DNA of 12,533 nucleotides from a bacterium BMS3Bbin02 (GTDB lineage Bacteria > Actinomycetota > Acidimicrobiia > Spongiisociales > UBA5794): NCBI GenBank assembly GCA_002898115.1, contig BDTL01000203.1, forward strand, positions 1 to 12,533, written 5' to 3'. The position numbers and the translations under genes were made by a program. Positions within the stretch are counted from its first letter, which is position 1; every line of letters begins with the position of its first letter. Of this stretch, positions 1 to 6,708 are shown piece after piece. Under the pieces are notes generated by a model. The model searched no databases and had not been told where the DNA came from. It saw only the letters and a list, made by a program, of their open reading frames with translations.

Positions 1-507
1 GACCGAAACAAGAAGGTCGATACCATCGGCACCATCCCGATCGACTCGATCTTCTCGCCGGTGACAAAAGTCGCTTACAAGGTTGACACGACCCAAGTTG
101 GTCAGATGACTAACTTTGACAAGCTCACCCTTGACGTTGAGACTGATGGTTCCGTGTCCCCATCCGAGGCGATGTCCTCGGCCGGGAAGACGCTCCGGGA
201 TCTCCTCGGTTTGTTCGCCGACATGGAAGAAACCGCGGGACTCTCCCTCGGAGACGTCATTGTTGCTGACTCAACCTCGCCGGATCTCGATCTCCCGATC
301 GAAGCTCTCGACCTTTCCGAGCGTCCTCGCAATTGTCTTCGTCGTGCCCAGGTACAGACCGTTGGTGAGTTGGTCGCAAAGACCGAGGACGAGTTGCTGA
401 ACATCACCAACTTTGGTCAGAAGAGCCTTGAGGAAGTCACCGCAAAGCTTGATGAGCTGGGGCTGTCGCTCGCAGCGTCCGCAGACCTTGATACCGGGAC
501 CGTCTGA
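1..507 (+). CDS. rpoA: DNA-directed RNA polymerase subunit alpha (3' part; 5' end outside window)
   Basis: The reading frame is open from base 1 and ends at TGA 505-507, giving 168 visible residues; roughly the first 150 residues lie upstream of the window. The first part, with IPIDSIFSPV, YKVDTTQVGQ and FDKLTLDVET followed by SAGKTL, is the end of the N-terminal domain that dimerises and assembles with beta and beta'. An acidic linker follows. The C-terminal domain occupies about visible residues 98-160 (PIEALDLSERPRNCLRRA, then NFGQKSLEE). It keeps the Arg, the Asn-Cys-Leu and the Gly-x-Lys-Ser positions that in Escherichia coli contact UP-element DNA and activators. The GTG at 61 is internal and not the start. 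The stop overlaps the rplQ start by one base (TGATG), so the two are probably translationally coupled. Confidence 0.97.
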   Translation, partial: DRNKKVDTIGTIPIDSIFSPVTKVAYKVDTTQVGQMTNFDKLTLDVETDGSVSPSEAMSSAGKTLRDLLGLFADMEETAGLSLGDVIVADSTSPDLDLPIEALDLSERPRNCLRRAQVQTVGELVAKTEDELLNITNFGQKSLEEVTAKLDELGLSLAASADLDTGTV

Positions 508-857
508 TGCCTGCGCCGCGCAAGGGCAAGCGTCTCGGCGGTAGCCCGCAGCACCAAGCGAAGATCCTGTCGAACCTTGCGGCCTCGCTTATCGAGTCCG
601 AAGCGCTGACGACGACGGTGACCAAGGCAAAGGTCCTTCGGCCTTATGTCGAGAAGTTGATCACGAAGGCGCGAGCCGGTGATCTCCACTCTCGACGGTT
701 GGTGCTTGCAAGGATGCCGAACAACGATGCCGTAACCAAGCTGTTCGACGAGATCGGTCCACGATATGCGGATCGTGACGGCGGATACACCAGGATCATC
801 AAGCTCGGTCCTCGCCGCGGCGATGGCACCGAACTCGCTCGCATAGAGTTCGTCTAA
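507..857 (+). CDS. rplQ: 50S ribosomal protein L17
   Basis: This 116-residue protein begins MPAPRKGKRLGG and contains the L17 hallmarks of an N-terminal basic segment, SNLAASLIESEALTTTVTKAK, and a C-terminal GGYTRIIKLGPRRGDG block ending in ELARIEFV. L17 binds 23S rRNA near the peptide exit side of the large subunit. Its length is close to the E. coli protein and lacks the long acidic tail found in some actinobacteria. The ATG shares its A with the rpoA stop, and rpoA-rplQ is the conserved end of the alpha operon. A hairpin at 905-927 follows the TAA stop. Confidence 0.97.
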   Translation: MPAPRKGKRLGGSPQHQAKILSNLAASLIESEALTTTVTKAKVLRPYVEKLITKARAGDLHSRRLVLARMPNNDAVTKLFDEIGPRYADRDGGYTRIIKLGPRRGDGTELARIEFV

Positions 858-904
858 CACGTTCACTCTCACCGATCGTCGGTGGCACACGCTCAACACG
901 CCAG

Positions 905-927
905 GGTCCGAACCCATTGTTCGGACC
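905..927 (+). terminator. Terminator-like hairpin after rplQ
   Basis: A perfect 9-bp inverted repeat, GGTCCGAAC (905-913) and GTTCGGACC (919-927), flanks a 5-base loop. It lies 47 bases past the rplQ stop, which suits an end to the ribosomal-protein transcript. The following bases (TGTGGTGT) are only partly T-rich, so it is not a textbook intrinsic terminator. An alternative TTG start (917) for the NUDIX gene falls in the loop and second arm, which argues against using that start. Confidence 0.5.
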
Positions 928-961
928 TGTGGTGTACTCGACTCCGCAACTGGAACACACC

Positions 962-1528
962 ATGGACAACGTAACCGTACTTCATTCTCTGCGGTCCTAC
1001 GTGGGCACGCTCGACGAACAGCAGGCGCTCAAGGACATGATCGCCCTCGTTACTGATACGGACGCGCCCTTCTCAGATGGACAGTTCGTTCCCGGGCACA
1101 TCACTGCCTCGGGTTTTGTCGTTGATCCCGAGCGACGCGCAATGCTGCTCATTCATCACGGCAAACTCGGCATCTGGGTCCAGCCCGGCGGTCATGTCGA
1201 GTCTGTTGATTCGTCGCTCGAGGCTGCTGCCCGGCGCGAGGTTGTGGAGGAGACCGCGGTGCGACTCTCGGACCGTGCGGGGGAGCTGTTCGATGTTGAT
1301 GCCCACGAGATACCCCAACGCGGTGATACGCCCCCTCACATCCACTTTGACGTTCGGTTTGCATTCGAGGCGCTGTCGCGTGACCTCGCGCAGTCCGAAG
1401 AGGTACGAGCTGCGGTATGGGTCGGCTTTGATGATGTTCTCTGCGGACCGTATCAAGAATCCGTGAAACGTCCCGCGACGAAACTGCTGACTCTGGTGAT
1501 GAACCCTATGAGTTCTTTCTATCGGTAA
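962..1528 (+). CDS. NUDIX hydrolase
   Basis: From ATG 962 this encodes 188 residues. A short helical N-terminal region (1-40) precedes the Nudix fold. The Nudix box spans about residues 76-99, from PGGHVE through the REVVEET core. The spacing is that of the GGHVExxDxSxxxAAxREVxEETG subfamily, with Asp at the first acidic position and Ala where Gly usually follows EET. PHIHFDVRFAF (125-135) is the usual strand after the box. Such enzymes hydrolyse nucleoside diphosphates linked to another group, using divalent metal at the Glu residues; the substrate cannot be read from sequence. The frame extends to a TTG at 917, but that codon lies in the hairpin. No clear Shine-Dalgarno precedes 962, so translation may be leaderless. 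The gene sits 33 bases before the next gene and probably starts a short operon running to truA. Confidence 0.85.
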   Translation: MDNVTVLHSLRSYVGTLDEQQALKDMIALVTDTDAPFSDGQFVPGHITASGFVVDPERRAMLLIHHGKLGIWVQPGGHVESVDSSLEAAARREVVEETAVRLSDRAGELFDVDAHEIPQRGDTPPHIHFDVRFAFEALSRDLAQSEEVRAAVWVGFDDVLCGPYQESVKRPATKLLTLVMNPMSSFYR

Positions 1529-1561
1529 GCTCAGCAGGCCCTGAGGTTAGAAAGTGGAACG

Positions 1562-2092
1562 ATGAGCGAGATCATGCATCGGTTGGCCCAGACGATCCGT
1601 ATGGAGCGGTCGGCCTTTGTGTGGATGTACCTCAACGATCGTGCCACCGGTGATGCGGTGCTGCTCGTGCTCGTCACGCGCTTTCTGATTCTGCTTGGTA
1701 CCGGGTTCAAGCCGCTCGGGTTCGTTACGAGCGCATCGGGCATGAACATCTTTCTCCAGTCGATGCTCAGCGCGTTTGTGTTTTGGCTGGCTTATTCCGG
1801 CGTGACGTTCGCTGTGGCGAAGTATCTGTTCCAGGGTGGTGGCTCCTATGTGGTCATTCTGCGGACCGTCGGTTTTGCCTTCCCAACAATGCTGCTCATC
1901 CTGGTTTCGCGTGAACTCTTCAGCTCGGCATTTCTTGTGTTGCTTGTCGGGTCTCTCTGGCTGCTTGCAATTGTCAGTCGCGGACTGGTGTACGAGGCGG
2001 ACCTGGACTCCAACAAAGCAGTGTTTTCCGCGGTGCTTGGGTTAGTCGGCTGGTTCATTGTCGCCCGAGTGCTGGGCTGGGGCCTGATCTGA
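1562..2092 (+). CDS. Yip1-like integral membrane protein
   Basis: This 176-residue, strongly hydrophobic protein has a cytosolic-looking N-terminus (MSEIMHRLAQTIRMERSAFVWMYLND) and about five hydrophobic stretches near residues 31-48, 63-88, 96-116, 120-140 and 154-174. The pattern of an amphipathic start, a polar turn with the FQGGGSY sequence, and closely packed membrane segments resembles the bacterial Yip1 domain family, whose function in bacteria is mostly unknown. I make that match by resemblance only; a generic small membrane protein is the alternative. The ribosome-binding site is weak (GAAAGTGG before ATG). Its TGA stop overlaps an ATG (TGATG) that opens a 32-codon ORF reaching truA. 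Confidence 0.68.
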   Translation: MSEIMHRLAQTIRMERSAFVWMYLNDRATGDAVLLVLVTRFLILLGTGFKPLGFVTSASGMNIFLQSMLSAFVFWLAYSGVTFAVAKYLFQGGGSYVVILRTVGFAFPTMLLILVSRELFSSAFLVLLVGSLWLLAIVSRGLVYEADLDSNKAVFSAVLGLVGWFIVARVLGWGLI

Positions 2093-2190
2093 TGGTCGCG
2101 GGCGGCTTGGGCGCCACGCTGTTCCCGCGAGTGCGTGGTCGACATTCCGAGCCCCTCACTCGACTGATCACCGACGGGGCGGGTTGTTAA
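2092..2190 (+). CDS. Possible 32-residue linking ORF between the Yip1-like gene and truA
   Basis: The ATG at 2092 overlaps the stop of the membrane-protein gene (TGATG), and the TAA at 2188-2190 overlaps the truA start (TAATG). The predicted peptide begins MVAGGLGATLFPRV, is basic and Gly/Arg-rich, and matches nothing I recognise. Exact one-base overlaps on both sides suggest either a real small gene or an ORF kept only to carry ribosomes across to truA. Chance is also possible, since such overlaps are only five bases each. There is no recognisable Shine-Dalgarno of its own. Confidence 0.35.
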   Translation: MVAGGLGATLFPRVRGRHSEPLTRLITDGAGC

Positions 2191-2918
2191 TGGCAACGTA
2201 TCGGATTGATCTCGCCTATGACGGCAGCGACTTTCGTGGGTACGCCGTGCAACCGAACGTCCGGACCGTACAGGGCGCGCTCGAGGCCCAGCTCTCTCTC
2301 CACATCCCCGACATTGTGACGATCGTTGCCGGTCGCACGGATGCCGGTGTGCACGCCACCTGACAGGTCGTGAGTTTCTCTACGGACCATCCAATCATGC
2401 CGGACAAGATCATGCGGTCGCTGAACAAGCGGTTGGCGCCTTCGATTGCGGTGTTGTCGTTTGAGCAGGTCGCTGACTCGTTTCACGCCAGGTTTGATGC
2501 AGTAGGTCGGGTGTATCGGTATCAGATTCTGGACAGACCGTATCCGGATCCGTTCCTCGCCGGTCGTGTGTGGAACCTCCACCATGATCTTGATGTTGAG
2601 AAGATGCATCGGGTGGCGCAACAGTTTGTCGGTACACACGACTTTGCCTCGTTCTGCCGTGCCGCGCCGGGGAGGTCGACGATCCGTACGGTAAAGGTTG
2701 CGTCGTGGCACAAGGAAGGTGAGCTGACGGTGTTCCGGGTCGAGGCGTCGTCGTTTTGCCATCAGATGGTGCGATCGCTCGTTGCGTTGTCTGTCGACGT
2801 CGGGCGTGGCAAGCTTCACGAGGACGATGTCCCCGCAATCGTGGAGGCGAAGGATCGACGCGGCGGCAACGGAGCAGCACCCGCGCGCGGCCTCACTCTT
2901 GTCAGGGTCGACTACTAG
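2190..2918 (+). pseudogene. truA: tRNA pseudouridine(38-40) synthase TruA, interrupted by in-frame TGA
   Basis: The frame runs from ATG 2190 (MATYRIDLAYDGSDFRGYAVQP) to TAG 2916-2918, 242 codons before the stop, a normal length for TruA. It isomerises uridines 38-40 in the tRNA anticodon arm. The catalytic motif GRTDAGVHAT with its nucleophilic Asp is intact, but codon 58 (2361-2363) is TGA where the family has Gly (GRTDAGVHATGQVV); one G-to-T change from GGA explains it. Downstream the frame is fully conserved (QVVSF, YRYQILDRPYPDPF, THDFASFCRA, then FCHQMVRSLV), with no further damage. So the break is recent, tolerated by read-through, or a sequencing error. Restart at GTG 2370 would lose the catalytic Asp. 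The gene is convergent with ilvA and overlaps its stop. Confidence 0.88.
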
Positions 2919-4138
2919 CGAGTTGGTCGCACCTTGATGGTGACGCCAGCGGCCTCGAGGGCTGCGACGATCTCGTCTATATGTGCCCAGGATCGTGTTG
3001 CGAAGGTGAGGTGGATCTGCACCATGCCGAGGGGGAGACCGCTTCCTTCTCGATGATGTTCCACGGAGAGGATGTTGGCGCCTGCCGTTCCGATCGTCTC
3101 CAGCATGCGGGCAAGCTGTCCGGGAGTGTCGGGGACCCATGCCGTAACTGATGCGAAACGTCCGCGGGTCTCCTGTCCGTGACGAACGAGCTGGTCGACC
3201 AGCAAGAGGTCAATGTTTCCACCCGAAAGGATGAGAACGACGGGGCCGTCTGCGGTTCGAACCTTGCCGTCGAGGAGGGCTGCGACCACGACCGCACCAC
3301 TTGGTTCGACCAGGTACTTGGCCCGTTCGAGCAGCAGCGTGACGGCCTTTGTGGCGGCGACGTCATCGACCGTCACGATGTCATCGACCCACCGTTCGAT
3401 GCAGTCAAACGCGAGATCGGAAGGGCGATGACACGCAATGCCGTCAGCGACCGTTGGTTTTGGATCAACGACGGTCGGTTTGCCGAGGCGGCGACTCTCG
3501 ACGTACGTTGGCACTGCCTCGGATTGCACACCGACGATCGTGATGTCGGGTCGGAGGGCCTTCATCGCCGTGGACATACCACCAATGAGCCCACCGCCAC
3601 CGATCGGGACGACAATGGTCGCCATCGAGGGAACCTGTTCGAGTACTTCTAGGCCAAGCGAGCCCTGACCTGCGATGATCGCTCTGTCGTCGTACGGGTG
3701 AATGAACCGGGCGCCATGTTCGCTCTCGAACGCCAAGGCGTGGTCGACTGCTTCACCGAGGTCACTGCCGGCAAGAACCACCGTGGCGCCGTAACCCTCG
3801 GTTGCATTGATCTTCGGAATCGCCGCACCTTCCGGCATGAACACTGTGGCAGGTATGCCAAGTGTTTGAGCGGCGAGGGCGACACCTTGTGCGTGGTTAC
3901 CGGCCGATGCGGCCACAACACCTCGTTTGGCCTGCTCAGCGTCAAGGGTTGCGAGAGCGTTCATGGCGCCGCGGATCTTGAACGATCCGGTACGTTGCAG
4001 GTTTTCGGCTTTCAGAATGACATCCCGGCCGGCAACTTTTGCGAACGATGTTGATGGCAATACCGGGGTCGTAAGAACGATGCTTGCACCCCGCTGACGG
4101 GCAGCAACGATCTCTTCAAGTTGGAGCGGCTTCACCAT
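2915..4138 (-). CDS. ilvA: Threonine ammonia-lyase (medium form, with C-terminal ACT domain)
   Basis: This PLP enzyme deaminates L-threonine to 2-oxobutanoate, the first step toward isoleucine. The 407-residue protein starts at ATG 4138 (MVKPLQLEEIVAARQ). Lys54 in GSFKIRGA is the PLP Schiff-base lysine. SAGNHAQG (78-85) and GGGGLIGG (180-187, cofactor phosphate grip) follow, and SGGN (305-308) contacts the pyridine ring. Residues about 325-405 form one ACT domain (SVTAWVPDTPGQLARML, then GANILSVEHHREG), as in the short single-ACT class rather than the two-ACT E. coli IlvA. The open frame continues upstream to 4744 only because it is antisense to rplM; family alignment stops at 4138. No Shine-Dalgarno is visible. 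It stands alone, convergent with truA and divergent from rplM. A catabolic (TdcB-like) role cannot be excluded. Confidence 0.93.
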   Translation of the reverse strand: MVKPLQLEEIVAARQRGASIVLTTPVLPSTSFAKVAGRDVILKAENLQRTGSFKIRGAMNALATLDAEQAKRGVVAASAGNHAQGVALAAQTLGIPATVFMPEGAAIPKINATEGYGATVVLAGSDLGEAVDHALAFESEHGARFIHPYDDRAIIAGQGSLGLEVLEQVPSMATIVVPIGGGGLIGGMSTAMKALRPDITIVGVQSEAVPTYVESRRLGKPTVVDPKPTVADGIACHRPSDLAFDCIERWVDDIVTVDDVAATKAVTLLLERAKYLVEPSGAVVVAALLDGKVRTADGPVVLILSGGNIDLLLVDQLVRHGQETRGRFASVTAWVPDTPGQLARMLETIGTAGANILSVEHHREGSGLPLGMVQIHLTFATRSWAHIDEIVAALEAAGVTIKVRPTR

Positions 4139-4179
4139 GTCGCGAAGGCTAACTGATGCAGGGTCTCGATGGGTACGGA

Positions 4180-4209
4180 TTGGCGCGACGGGCCGGTCGC
4201 GCTTACAAT
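4180..4209 (+). promoter_or_regulatory. Candidate promoter for rplM-rpsI with a palindrome in the spacer
   Basis: A -10-like TACAAT (4204-4209) lies 18 bases downstream of a -35-like TTGGCG (4180-4185), which would start transcription near 4216, about 58 bases before the rplM ATG. The spacer holds a 7-bp perfect inverted repeat, GCGCGAC (4183-4189) and GTCGCGC (4196-4202), so a bound protein could block the polymerase. The region also lies in front of the divergent ilvA gene. The assignment is by consensus match only. Confidence 0.5.
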
Positions 4210-4273
4210 TCGGCTCCGCCTCGGTGTCCCGGGGGTTTTCCTTGTGTCCAAGTTTTACTTCAAGGGTTGAGCG

Positions 4274-4732
4274 ATGAAACCACAGCTTCAGAAGACATAC
4301 TCGCCAAAGCCCGGCGACATTGAGCGTGCCTGGTTCGTTGTCGACGCCGATGGTGCAACCCTCGGTCGATTTGCCTCTGAGATTGCGATCATTCTGCGTG
4401 GCAAGAAAAAGCCAATGTTTGCGCCCCACATGGATGTGGGCGACCACGTCATTGTGATCAACGCCGAGAAGGTCGCAGTGACCGGCAACAAGGAAGAGGA
4501 CAAGCTCTACTTCCGTCACTCGGGTTTCCCCGGTGGTCTTCGTGAGGCCACCCTCGGCCACCTCCGCGCAACGTATCCGCAGCGAATTATTGAGAACGCC
4601 GTGAGGGGAATGCTTCCAAAGAACCGTCTCGGCCGTCAGATGTACAGGAAGTTGAAGGTGTACGCCGGTCCAGAGCACCCGCATGCAGCTCAAAAGCCAG
4701 AGCCGCTGGAGCTTGGAAAGGTTGACCGCTAA
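4274..4732 (+). CDS. rplM: 50S ribosomal protein L13
   Basis: This 152-residue protein contains the L13 signature blocks: WFVVDADGATLGRFAS, LRGKKKPMFAPHMDVGDHV, VINAEKVAVTGNK, YFRHSGFPGGL, MLPKNRLGRQMYRKLKVYAGPEHPHAAQKPE. L13 is an early assembly protein of the large subunit. An AAGGG upstream of the ATG (CAAGGGTTGAGCG) serves as a ribosome-binding site. The stop overlaps the rpsI start (TAATG), the conserved rplM-rpsI pairing. Confidence 0.97.
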   Translation: MKPQLQKTYSPKPGDIERAWFVVDADGATLGRFASEIAIILRGKKKPMFAPHMDVGDHVIVINAEKVAVTGNKEEDKLYFRHSGFPGGLREATLGHLRATYPQRIIENAVRGMLPKNRLGRQMYRKLKVYAGPEHPHAAQKPEPLELGKVDR

Positions 4733-5124
4733 TGGCCAAGACAATGATTCAGGCCACCGGCCGCCGCAAGAGTGCGGTTGCTCGTGTGCGTCTCACCGAA
4801 GGTACCGGAGAGATGAAGCTCAACGGCCGCACCATCGAAGACTACTTCCCGGACCCCGCGGTTCGGCTTCGCGTCATGGCGCCGATCGTGGTTGCCGAGT
4901 CCCAGGGCAGATTCGACATCGATGCCACGCTTCATGGCGGCGGTTCGACCGGTCAGTCTGATGCGATGCGTCTCGGTATTGCGAGAGCAATCATTGTGTA
5001 CGATCCGGAGCTGCGCCCTGCGTTGAAGAAGGAAGGCCTTCTCACCCGCGATTCGCGTCGCGTCGAGCGCAAGAAGTACGGTCTCCGCAAGGCACGTCGC
5101 GCACCGCAGTTCACCAAGCGTTAA
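4732..5124 (+). CDS. rpsI: 30S ribosomal protein S9
   Basis: This 130-residue protein has the S9 pattern: an N-terminal ATGRRKSAVARVRL, HGGGSTGQSDAMRLGIARAI in the middle, and a basic tail RRVERKKYGLRKARRAPQFTKR. The terminal Lys-Arg of this tail reaches the P-site tRNA in known ribosomes. The start overlaps the rplM stop by one base. Glucosamine metabolism starts 22 bases downstream with glmM, with no obvious terminator between them. Confidence 0.97.
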   Translation: MAKTMIQATGRRKSAVARVRLTEGTGEMKLNGRTIEDYFPDPAVRLRVMAPIVVAESQGRFDIDATLHGGGSTGQSDAMRLGIARAIIVYDPELRPALKKEGLLTRDSRRVERKKYGLRKARRAPQFTKR

Positions 5125-5146
5125 CCCGCCGGATACGGCACACACC

Positions 5147-6472
5147 ATGGGTGACTCCTCGCAGAAACTGTTCGGGACGGACGGCGTACGGGGGCGAGCC
5201 AACATCGATATCACAGTCGATCTCGCTACCCGACTTGCGCGGGCGGCGACAGATAAGACGGCGAGTGAACCGGTCCTCATAGGTCGAGATACGCGCCGTT
5301 CCGGTCCGATGATCGCGGCGGCGTTACATGCGGGTTTCAACAGTGTCGGTGTCGATACCGTCGATCTTGGAATTATCCCCGTAGGTGGTGTGTCGAGGTT
5401 GGTACGCACCGTCGGTGCACGTTACGGCGTGATGGTGTCCGCCTCGCACAATCCGGCGCCGGACAACGGTATCAAATTCTTCGGGCGTGACGGGGCGAAA
5501 CTCGGCGACTCAGAAGAACGAGCCATCGAACATCGATACTTTTCCGATACGCCGCCCGTTGCGGTCGCGGGTGCAGGTGTCGGTTTCCAAACCACAATGG
5601 CCGATGCGGTCGATCGGTATGTCGACTACATCAAGAACGGCATTGCCTATTCGCTGCGCGGTCTTGAGTTTGTCCTCGACACTGCACACGGCGCAGCGTT
5701 CCAGGCGGCACCACGACTGTTCAGATCCCTTGGAGCTGCGGTTGAGGTGATCGGTGATCAACCCACGGGAATGAACATCAACGACGGCTGTGGTGCGACT
5801 CATCCGGAGGCGCTGACAGGGATCGTGAACGGCCGCGTCGGGTTTTCCTTCGATGGCGACGCAGATCGTCTGATTGCGATCGACGAGGATGGCGGCGTCG
5901 TCGATGGCGATGTCATCCTTGCAATCTTTGCGAAACACCTCGCTGACAAGGGCAAGCTCAAGAACAATGTCGTCGTCACCACGGTGATGGCCAACCTCGG
6001 GTTCAAGCGTGCCATGGCGGATCTCGGGATCGATGTCATCGAGACCGACGTCGGTGACCGGGCTGTGTTGGAGGCAATGCGCTCGTCAAAGGCAATCGTC
6101 GGGGGTGAACAGTCGGGGCACGTGATTCTTGAAGATCGGTCAACCGGAGACGGTCTCCGTACGGCGCTCCGCCTCTCAGAAGTGATGGCGTCCACCGGGC
6201 AACGTTTGGTGGAGCTGCGGGCTGTCATGCGATCCTATCCGCAGGTGTTGATGAACGTCACCGTTGAATCGAAGAGCGGGTGGGAGGCGAACCCCGCTAT
6301 CTCAGCCGCCATAACACGCGCCACGGACGCTCTCGGTAACGACGGGCGCATCCTGGTCCGTGCGTCGGGGACCGAGCCGCTGATTCGAGTCATGGTCGAA
6401 GCAGGCCGGGAAACCACGGCGAACGAGATCGCTAGTTCTGTGGCCGATGTCGTCGCGGCCGAACTCTCGTAA
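5147..6472 (+). CDS. glmM: Phosphoglucosamine mutase
   Basis: GlmM interconverts glucosamine-6-phosphate and glucosamine-1-phosphate, feeding UDP-GlcNAc for cell-wall synthesis. The 441-residue protein begins with LFGTDGVRGRAN (8-19). The phosphoserine is Ser100 in SASHNP. The magnesium loop is DGDADR (236-241), the sugar loop is EQSGH (321-325), and the phosphate-binding RASGTEPLIRVM begins at 405. All four domains of the phosphohexomutase fold are present and the length is normal. The ATG at 5147 puts the first conserved block at the usual distance, though there is no strong Shine-Dalgarno. It may be co-transcribed with rplM-rpsI. It produces the step after GlmS, whose gene lies just downstream behind the ribozyme. 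Confidence 0.97.
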   Translation: MGDSSQKLFGTDGVRGRANIDITVDLATRLARAATDKTASEPVLIGRDTRRSGPMIAAALHAGFNSVGVDTVDLGIIPVGGVSRLVRTVGARYGVMVSASHNPAPDNGIKFFGRDGAKLGDSEERAIEHRYFSDTPPVAVAGAGVGFQTTMADAVDRYVDYIKNGIAYSLRGLEFVLDTAHGAAFQAAPRLFRSLGAAVEVIGDQPTGMNINDGCGATHPEALTGIVNGRVGFSFDGDADRLIAIDEDGGVVDGDVILAIFAKHLADKGKLKNNVVVTTVMANLGFKRAMADLGIDVIETDVGDRAVLEAMRSSKAIVGGEQSGHVILEDRSTGDGLRTALRLSEVMASTGQRLVELRAVMRSYPQVLMNVTVESKSGWEANPAISAAITRATDALGNDGRILVRASGTEPLIRVMVEAGRETTANEIASSVADVVAAELS

Positions 6473-6494
6473 CCGAACAGCTATTGCATCAGGC

Positions 6495-6524
6495 TTCGGT
6501 GTTGCCTCCGTTTCGGAGTACACT
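6495..6524 (+). promoter_or_regulatory. Candidate glmS promoter upstream of the ribozyme
   Basis: TACACT (6519-6524) resembles a -10 element. The best spaced -35 is the poor match TTCGGT (6495-6500, 18-base spacer). A 5-bp inverted repeat CTCCG/CGGAG (6506-6510 and 6514-6518) abuts the -10. A start near 6531 would leave only about 35 bases before the ribozyme cleavage site, typical of glmS leaders. The alternative is read-through from glmM. Confidence 0.32.
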
Positions 6525-6564
6525 CATCTCACAACTGAAAACTGACTGGTCGGTGTTTTACTGA

Positions 6565-6708
6565 AGCGCCAGGCCTCGCTCCGGCGAGGCGACGAGGAAG
6601 AGGGTTATCGAAGTTTTCGGCGGATACCCTCTCGGCTGTTCACGGTCGATACGTAGTGGTGACAAAACCCGGAAGTGATTCCGGTGACAGAGCCCGCTAC
6701 GACGTGAA
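6565..6708 (+). ncRNA. glmS ribozyme: glmS ribozyme (GlcN6P-activated self-cleaving riboswitch)
   Basis: The leader of glmS contains the full glmS ribozyme architecture. The cleavage site is A6565/G6566, followed by GCGCC. P1 is GCCTCGC (6573-6579) with GCGAGGC (6584-6590). The conserved core GACGAGGA (6591-6598) leads to P2, AGAGGGT (6599-6605) with ACCCTCT (6626-6632). P2 encloses TTATCGA and TCGGCGGAT; GGCG (6619-6622) there can pair with CGCC (6567-6570) to form the core pseudoknot. P3 is CGGC/GTCG (6633-6636, 6645-6648), and its loop TTCACG (6639-6644) pairs with CGTGAA (6703-6708) as pseudoknot P3.1. P4 is 6652-6659 with 6694-6701, capped by CCGGAA-GTGA-TTCCGG (6669-6684), a GNRA loop. 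In Bacillus the RNA uses glucosamine-6-phosphate as cofactor to cleave itself, after which the mRNA is degraded and GlmS falls. All helices are perfect or have one G-U wobble, so it is probably functional. Confidence 0.94.

Noticed and set aside
917..961. TTG 917 as the NUDIX gene start
   Set aside because: The codon is in the loop and arm of the hairpin at 905-927 and has no Shine-Dalgarno; the extra 15 residues look non-conserved.
2361..2363. Reassignment of TGA to glycine in this genome
   Set aside because: rpoA, the membrane-protein gene, the permease and the LacI-family gene all end naturally at TGA at the expected protein length, so TGA is a stop here.
2187..3140. A 317-residue open frame on the - strand over truA and the end of ilvA
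   Set aside because: It is antisense to truA and shifted relative to ilvA, is rich in Arg and His as expected of a shadow frame, and shows no protein family pattern.
3179..3652. A 157-residue + strand open frame within ilvA
   Set aside because: It is antisense to well-conserved ilvA sequence and shows no family features.
4139..4744. N-terminal extension of the ilvA frame up to 4744
   Set aside because: The family alignment begins at the Met at 4138; the extension is antisense to rplM and carries no domain pattern.
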